Below, in pieces: positions 59,411 to 64,000 of a stretch of 64,000 bases of DNA (position 1 is the first letter of the stretch; each line of letters begins with the position of its first letter). The notes beneath the pieces were generated by a model. It ran no database searches and had not been told where the DNA came from. It saw only the letters and a list, made by a program, of their open reading frames with translations. The stretch covers positions 1 to 64,000 of the forward strand of contig JBMOKU010000035.1 of NCBI GenBank assembly GCA_049324315.1, in the 5' to 3' direction. The stretch is from JBMOKU01 sp049324315. GTDB taxonomy: Bacteria > Bacillota > Clostridia > Peptostreptococcales > Thermotaleaceae. The position numbers were made by a program, and so were the translations under genes.

Positions 59411-60772
59411 ATGAAAAAAAGAGAGATACTTGAGATAAAGATTGAAGATATGGAGTTTCCGGCTATTGGCATTGGTTATGCGGAAGAAAAAACAGTATAT
59501 ATAAAAAACACCTTACCGGGTCAGCTGGTAAGAGCAAGTATTACCAAGGTCCGAGAAGAATACGCAGAAGGAAAGCTGATGGAAGTCGTAGAACGGGCAT
59601 CCATCGAAGAACCATCCTTTTGTCCCCATTTTGGTCTATGTGGAGGCTGTGCCACCCAAACCCTGCCCTATGAAAAACAGCTGGAAATCAAGGCATCACT
59701 GGTCAAAAAGCTTTTAGACGATGCCGACATCCACGGATATGAATTTCTTGGCATCGAAGGAAGTCCTGATGTCTTTGCCTATCGAAACAAGATGGAGTAT
59801 TCCTTCGGAGATGAAGAAAAGGGCGGTGCCGTGGCATTGGGGATGCACAAAAGGGGTAGAGTCCATGATGTGGTTACGGTAGACCAGTGCAAAATCGTTG
59901 ATGATGATTTCAATATGATACTTAGAGAAATTCTATCTTATTTTTCTGAGAGAAAAATTCCTATATATAACAGCAAAATCCATAAAGGATATTTGAGGCA
60001 TCTTATCGTAAGAAAAGCTGCTAAAACAAAGGATTTACTGATTAATTTGGTTACTTCCACACAAATGCAGGTAGACATACAGCCATTGGTAGATAAAATA
60101 CTTCAGCTGCCGCTGTCCGGAAACATAAAGGGATTTCTACATACCTTTAATGATAATGTGGCAGATGCGGTAATTCCTGAACGAACAGATATTTTGTGGG
60201 GCCAGGATTATTTTACAGAAGAGATATTGGATTTGAAATTTAAGATTTCTGCTTTCTCTTTCTTTCAAACAAACTCCCTAGGTGCAGAAAAACTTTACAG
60301 CATGGTACTGGACTTTATGGGGGATGCACAAAATAAAGTGGTTTTTGATCTATACTCCGGCACCGGAACCATAGGTCAAATCGTAGCAAAGAAGGCAAAA
60401 AAGGTACTGGGTATCGAAATTGTCGAAGAGGCCGTAGTGGCAGCCAATGAAAATGCAAAAATGAATGGCTTGGATAACTGTACCTTTATCGCAGGCGATG
60501 TATTGGAAAAAATCCACGAACTGAAAGTGCGACCGGACATTATTATACTAGACCCACCACGGGTAGGTATTCATCCGAAGGCATTGAAAAAGATACTGAA
60601 CTATAAAGCCAAGGAAATGATCTATGTTTCTTGTAATCCTAAAACTCTGGCAGAGAATTTGAAGGAGATCCAAGCGGCAGGATATAAGATGGATAAGGTG
60701 AAATGTATGGATATGTTTCCGCATACACCACATGTGGAGACTGTTTGCTTGCTTAGCAAGGCAGACGCATAA
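59411..60772 (+). CDS. RlmD/RumA-type RNA uracil-C5 methyltransferase
   Basis: 453 residues. An N-terminal TRAM domain (about 5-60) is followed by a 4Fe-4S-type cysteine cluster, CPHFGLCGGC (about 72-81) plus C in DQCKIV. The SAM site FDLYSGTGTIGQIVAKKA (about 315) and the catalytic YVSCNPKTLAENL (about 405) come next. Bacterial relatives make m5U in 23S rRNA or tRNA. Which site is used here is not visible. AAGGAGC site before ATG. Confidence 0.95.
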   Translation: MKKREILEIKIEDMEFPAIGIGYAEEKTVYIKNTLPGQLVRASITKVREEYAEGKLMEVVERASIEEPSFCPHFGLCGGCATQTLPYEKQLEIKASLVKKLLDDADIHGYEFLGIEGSPDVFAYRNKMEYSFGDEEKGGAVALGMHKRGRVHDVVTVDQCKIVDDDFNMILREILSYFSERKIPIYNSKIHKGYLRHLIVRKAAKTKDLLINLVTSTQMQVDIQPLVDKILQLPLSGNIKGFLHTFNDNVADAVIPERTDILWGQDYFTEEILDLKFKISAFSFFQTNSLGAEKLYSMVLDFMGDAQNKVVFDLYSGTGTIGQIVAKKAKKVLGIEIVEEAVVAANENAKMNGLDNCTFIAGDVLEKIHELKVRPDIIILDPPRVGIHPKALKKILNYKAKEMIYVSCNPKTLAENLKEIQAAGYKMDKVKCMDMFPHTPHVETVCLLSKADA

Positions 60773-60853
60773 TAGAGACGGTACTTTCATCAAAAAGCAT
60801 AACAAGAAGATTTGAATTGAGTCTTCAGGAGGATGAATTAAGGAGGACACGTT

Positions 60854-61978
60854 ATGAAAATTTCAAAGAAAGATGCGTTGATATGGTTTGAATTTTTTTC
60901 GATATTGCCTGAGGAAGAGGAAATTAGCACAAAACAAGTAGAAATCATTTACTCTACTTTTGCACAAATTGAGGCAGCGATCGATCATAGAAATGATACG
61001 TTAATGTCGGAAATTAGAAGTTTGAAAACTTTGGAGAATAGAACTTTTTTTGTGGGAAATGAAAGCAAATTTTCAAGAGGATGTCGTTCTTGTCTGTTGG
61101 GCACTGGTTTGAGTGCAATTAGGAAAACGAATAAATGTAACTTAGAGTGTAAGTTCTGTTATAATTATGGACAACTAGAAGATATTCCTCCAGTTGGCGA
61201 AGATATGTGGGAAATTGGGGGCACTAAGTTTTATGAGAAAGATATTGATTTACTTCTTTCTATCCACCAGAAACCCTCTGGCATTTCCTATGTTTATTTA
61301 GAGCCATTCATGGAAATTGAAAAATACTATTCGTTTATAAAGAAATTTAGTGATGCTCAAATTCATCAACATTTATACACAAATGGCACTTTAGCTACGG
61401 AAGAGACATTGAAAGCATTAGGTGAAGCCGGTCTTGACGAGATACGTTTCAACCTGGGTGCTTCTAACTGTTCAGACAAAGTTATTAAAAATATTGGAAT
61501 AGCGAAAAAATATATTAAAAATGTAGGTATTGAAACGCCAATGACTCCTGAGTTTTTCGAAGCATTTTTTAAGAAAAAGCAAGCGATCTTCGAGACAAAA
61601 CTTGATTTTATCAATTGTGCAGAATTACATTTAAATGAGAATAACATAGACAATTATTATGGGGAAAACATGTATATTTCCAGACATGGCTATATATCTC
61701 CGATTTGGAGTAGGGAATTAACTCTGAAATTCATGAAAATAGCCGACGAAGAAAACTGGGATCTAGCAGTTCATGATTGCTCAAACTATACAAAATTTGC
61801 TAGAGGTTTAAATTTGAGCAGCAAAGCGGGTATGTGGTTCGGAGCCAGTAATTATGCCTGTGAGTTTTCTAGGATTCCATACGAAGTATTTTTACCAATT
61901 CTGCGTGATGACAATTTCAAATTTTTAAGTGAAGAAGAATTGCCTGACGATTATAAGCTAGAAGTGATGAATTATTAG
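60854..61978 (+). CDS. Radical SAM protein, unrecognised subgroup
   Basis: 374 residues. The cluster motif CNLECKFCYN (CxxxCxxC, about 95-104) is preceded by SRGCRSCLLGTGLSAIRKTN, giving an extra cysteine pair (GCRSC) just before the domain. Downstream are YVYLEPFMEIEKYY, HLYTNGTLATEETLKALGEAGLDEIRFNLGAS and a C-terminal part with HDCSNYTKFARGL. It does not look like a RiPP maturase with a SPASM end, and no precursor peptide was found next to it. Reaction unknown. AAGGAGG site before ATG. Confidence 0.85.
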   Translation: MKISKKDALIWFEFFSILPEEEEISTKQVEIIYSTFAQIEAAIDHRNDTLMSEIRSLKTLENRTFFVGNESKFSRGCRSCLLGTGLSAIRKTNKCNLECKFCYNYGQLEDIPPVGEDMWEIGGTKFYEKDIDLLLSIHQKPSGISYVYLEPFMEIEKYYSFIKKFSDAQIHQHLYTNGTLATEETLKALGEAGLDEIRFNLGASNCSDKVIKNIGIAKKYIKNVGIETPMTPEFFEAFFKKKQAIFETKLDFINCAELHLNENNIDNYYGENMYISRHGYISPIWSRELTLKFMKIADEENWDLAVHDCSNYTKFARGLNLSSKAGMWFGASNYACEFSRIPYEVFLPILRDDNFKFLSEEELPDDYKLEVMNY

Positions 61979-62046
61979 AGTGTAATTGTTACCATCATGC
62001 AAGCTAAGGCAGTTTGTAAAGGTATTAAAAAGCAAAGTAAAATAAA

Positions 62047-62083
62047 AAGGACGCACAGGAAATTTTAAACTGTGCATCCTTTC
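62047..62083. terminator. Terminator between radical SAM and MerR genes
   Basis: AAGGACGCACAG pairs with CTGTGCATCCTT (one mismatch) around GAAATTTTAAA, with A and T tracts on both sides. Confidence 0.8.
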
Positions 62084-62205
62084 TATTATAACACTGATTC
62101 CACTCCCTAATTTGCAATGATTAAATTATACAGAGTTAAGCTAAACACTATTGTCATTTAAGACGGCCTGATGACTGTGACTATCGATTATTATGATTGG
62201 GCAAC

Positions 62206-62607
62206 TCAAATCGATTTTTCAGTGTTTTTATGAATAGATTCTGTTCCGGCTTCCAATGCAGTCTTGTAATACCAGCATTTAAAATTGATAGCTTCTGCTG
62301 TCTTTTTTATTTCTTCCAATTGAGCCTCAACAACAGCTTTTCGTTCTAAGAACATATCATAGCGTTTCTGCAAGGTGCAATCTCCCTCAGAACACCAATC
62401 AATGAAAAGCTTAATGTTCTTGATAGGCATTCCAGTAGTTTTAAGACATTCTATTACTTTTAACGTATCCAAATCAGACTCACTGAAAACACGGATGCCG
62501 CTGTTGGTACGTTCTAAGTACGGCAACAGGCCCTCCTTGTCGTAGTATCGTAAAGTAGGTATTGTGAGATTTAACATCTTAGCAACTTCACCAATTGAAT
62601 AAGTCAT
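62206..62607 (-). CDS. MerR family transcriptional regulator
   Basis: 133 residues. N-terminal winged helix: YSIGEVAKMLNLTIPTLRYYDKEGLLPYLERTNSGIRVFSESDLDTLKVIECLKTTGMPIKNIKLFI, followed by a dimerisation coiled coil (about 80-110) and a short tail with Cys in NFKCWYYKT. No metal-binding cysteine pattern as in MerR/CueR proper; it resembles the aldehyde- or stress-responsive group. AAAGGAG site before ATG. Operators of the type bound by this family are at 62638-62657 (own promoter region) and 62971-62986. Confidence 0.93.
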   Translation of the reverse strand: MTYSIGEVAKMLNLTIPTLRYYDKEGLLPYLERTNSGIRVFSESDLDTLKVIECLKTTGMPIKNIKLFIDWCSEGDCTLQKRYDMFLERKAVVEAQLEEIKKTAEAINFKCWYYKTALEAGTESIHKNTEKSI

Positions 62608-62637
62608 GTTTAAATTCTCCTTTCAAAAGAAATATCG

Positions 62638-62657
62638 ACCTCAAGTTGGCTTAAGGT
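62638..62657. promoter_or_regulatory. Candidate MerR operator upstream of merR
   Basis: ACCTCAAG-TTGG-CTTAAGGT, an imperfect dyad 31 bases upstream of the MerR start codon. The AAGTTNNCTT centre is shared with the dyad at 62971-62986, which suggests binding by the same protein. Confidence 0.6.
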
Positions 62658-62765
62658 TGTTGAAAAAATTTATCATAGAATCTGTTCAATGTCAAATTCA
62701 ATGAAAATTATCTCTTTAAACCACTCATCTCATGTTGTTAAAAATGGAAATGTAGTTGAAGTATT

Positions 62766-62957
62766 TCTGTTTGCTATAGGCAGGAGTACAATATAAATTA
62801 CTACTTAACTGAACATGAAAAGAGGACAAAACCTGAATTGGGAGAGTTTATTAATGCATTGAACAAAAATTCTTATCAAAGAGAAGAACTGAGCAATACT
62901 TCGAGAGCCATCTTCATAGTAAATGAATCATATTTATACTTTCTTCGAAATTTCTAA
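62766..62957 (+). pseudogene. Remnant of an unrecognised gene
   Basis: In one plus-strand frame, about 63 codons stay open without a usable start: RQEYNINYYLTEHEKRTKPE, LGEFINALNKNSYQREELSN, and TSRAIFIVNESYLYFLRNF before a stop. The composition looks protein-like. There is no ribosome site and no family recognised. Probably the 3' end of a lost gene between the MerR gene and the transporter promoter. Confidence 0.35.
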
Positions 62958-62965
62958 ATTCAGTA

Positions 62966-62996
62966 TTGACATAAAGTTAACTTTATCCATTATCAT
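62966..62996 (+). promoter_or_regulatory. MerR-type promoter with 19-bp spacer and palindromic operator
   Basis: -35 TTGACA (62966-62971) and -10 TATCAT (62991-62996) are separated by 19 bases. The spacer holds the perfect 16-base palindrome ATAAAGTTAACTTTAT (62971-62986). A long spacer with a central dyad is the hallmark of promoters remodelled by MerR-family activators. It points to the transporter fragment and DUF362 gene downstream. Confidence 0.8.
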
Positions 62997-63053
62997 AGAC
63001 TTATCAGTACAATTAATTATCATTAGTAATGCATAGTGAAAAAAAAGTAATTT

Positions 63054-63629
63054 ATGACTTATACAATTAAACAGCTTTTGCCAATGAGTGTTTTTATCTT
63101 TTCGCTTTCTATTTGTTTTATCTATATGAATTTGAATCCAATGCTGCTGAATATGTCAATTATACTCACTACTGAGAAGCTTGGTAATGCCGCAGTAGCA
63201 GGGATGATTCTATCGATGTATACCGTCAGAGGCATTATTGGCGGTGCCATATTTGGCAAAGTATACAAAATGGCGGATAGGTTGACAATACCGCTATCTC
63301 TTTTAGTCTTGGATATTGGGTTGGGAATCAGCAATTTTTTCCATAACGTTTTTATCATGTCTTTAGGATGTACTGTTGCGGGTATAGGATTTTTTACTGT
63401 TTTCCCAGCAATTTTAATGGAGGCTGGACGAAAGGCATCTCTTGCTGCATCAGCTATGGTATCAGCCATGATCTTAGGTGCTATTAATTTTGGAGGATTT
63501 TTTATAGGCTTATTGGCTGAGTTACTTGGAAACACATCACCACGTCTACCAATCCTTGCAGGAACGGTTATTATTTTGACCATATCATTGTCATGGGAAA
63601 TATTGGTTATCTCAAGAAAAAAAGTTTAA
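63054..63629 (+). pseudogene. C-terminal half of an MFS transporter
   Basis: 191 residues with about six membrane helices that match the second six-helix half of a major facilitator protein: TVRGIIGGAIFGKVYKMADR is the loop and motif-A-like block between helices 8 and 9, and NFGGFFIGLLAELLG lies near the last helices. A complete MFS protein has about 400 residues. The ATG at 63054 has no ribosome site, and no first half is seen upstream. It may be a truncated, decayed gene; a half-size functional protein is less likely. Probably read from the MerR-type promoter. Confidence 0.65.
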
Positions 63630-63649
63630 GGAAAAAGGAAGGTGCAAAC

Positions 63650-64000
63650 ATGAGTAAAGTATATTTTATTAAAAATTCAGAATCCGATTATGATAAGCTT
63701 GGTAAAGATGCGTTGGAGTTATTGAAAACAATAGTAACAGAAACCGGACACAGATTTGAAAAAGAAGTTCCAATAAAGGTTCATTTTGGTGAAAAAGGAA
63801 ACAAAACCTTTATTCCAGCAAAATGCTACGATGAAACTATAAATTATCTGAAAGAAAAGGGAGTATCTCCGTCTTATATCGAAACCAATGTACTGTATAG
63901 AGGATCAAGGACTACTACAGAGAAGCATATTGAGACAGCAAAATCTCATGGCTTCACACAGATTCCAATTATAATAGCAGACGGAGATATTGGAACAGAG
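63650..64000 (+). CDS. DUF362 family protein, 5' part
   Basis: The reading frame from ATG 63650 (MSKVYFIKNSESDYDKLGKD) runs off the window's end after about 117 codons. AAGGAAGGTG precedes it. Segments VPIKVHFGEKGNKTFIPAKCYDETINYLKEKG and VLYRGSRTTTEKHIETAKSHGF resemble the N-terminal region of DUF362 proteins, which often carry two 4Fe-4S clusters near the C-terminus. That part is not in the window. 20 bases after the MFS fragment, so presumably in the same MerR-controlled transcript. Confidence 0.8.
   Translation, partial: MSKVYFIKNSESDYDKLGKDALELLKTIVTETGHRFEKEVPIKVHFGEKGNKTFIPAKCYDETINYLKEKGVSPSYIETNVLYRGSRTTTEKHIETAKSHGFTQIPIIIADGDIGTE

Noticed and set aside
63122..63583. 153-codon minus-strand open frame
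   Set aside because: Antisense to the MFS half; low-complexity Ile/Pro/Ala composition.
1..64000. tRNA or rRNA genes
   Set aside because: No cloverleaf-like or rRNA-like stretch was noticed in any gap; the T-box is the only clear classic RNA element. A tRNA scan was not possible.

Overview
The window looks like chromosomal DNA of an anaerobic, spore-forming, motile member of the Firmicutes (class Clostridia). Seen in the sequence: AT-rich DNA, strong AGGAGG-type ribosome binding sites, frequent UUG/GUG starts, a T-box leader, spore coat genes cotJA-cotJB-cotJC, a cwlJ-gerQ germination pair, pyruvate formate-lyase with its activase, two chemoreceptors and many radical SAM enzymes. An Alkaliphilus/Natronincola-like relative is a guess from this mix. 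No rRNA, tRNA, CRISPR array, phage or complete insertion sequence was seen.

Layout. 1-255: structured non-coding DNA. 256-2376: an orphan BcsB-like protein. 2600-5988: T-box and ileS of the IleRS2 type with a swapped GIHH active-site motif. 6041-8063: small ORF, ClpP-fold SDH-type proteinase, Hsp20. 8270-12475: PAS-PAS-GGDEF-EAL protein convergent with a dCache chemoreceptor. 12970-15701: DUF502, DUF4397, gerQ-like and cwlJ genes on the minus strand. 15908-22827: GNAT, PilZ, D-serine dehydratase, DEAD helicase, 2-hydroxyacid dehydrogenase, glucokinase, phosphoglucose isomerase. 22877-24154: GNAT and an AhpD-like gene with an in-frame TGA. 24252-32280: phospholipase C-like protein, nitroreductase, parvulin, YajQ, EamA, PhoU, DUF1292, RlmN, two unknowns, cold-shock protein. 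32559-42904: lipoprotein, spore-type M14 peptidase, USP, radical SAM, HAD, AbrB-type, MATE and MatC-type membrane proteins, RelQ-like alarmone synthetase, flavin reductase. 43152-52504: phosphoesterase, YvyF-like zinc protein, pflB-pflA, YkgJ-like, nucleotidase, DUF1904, rhomboid-like and PrsW membrane proteins. 52561-56863: chemoreceptor with a C-terminal Cache-like domain, cotJABC, thioesterase, HAD. 57238-61978: RNA methyltransferases, HD protein, radical SAM protein. 62206-64000: MerR regulator, a half-length MFS transporter behind a MerR-type promoter, and the start of a DUF362 protein.

The most notable signal is at 23624-24154. A single gene of the carboxymuconolactone decarboxylase/AhpD family is split by a TGA exactly where the second cysteine of the CxxC redox motif belongs, and a tight hairpin starts 12 bases after the TGA. 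This reads as a CxxU selenoprotein with a bacterial SECIS, not as two genes. Other points: the GXHH IleRS2, a MerR promoter with a 19-bp spacer and palindromic operator driving a truncated transporter, a MITE-like 90-100 bp repeat family (three copies), several short GTAGGGG hairpin repeat families, a chemoreceptor with its Cache-like sensor on the cytoplasmic side, a rhomboid-like protein without the catalytic serine, and remnants of a GNAT gene and of an unknown gene.

Cyclic-di-GMP is a recurring theme: a dual-domain synthase/hydrolase, a PilZ effector, a YajQ-family protein and a BcsB-like exopolysaccharide protein lie within 27 kb, although not in one operon.
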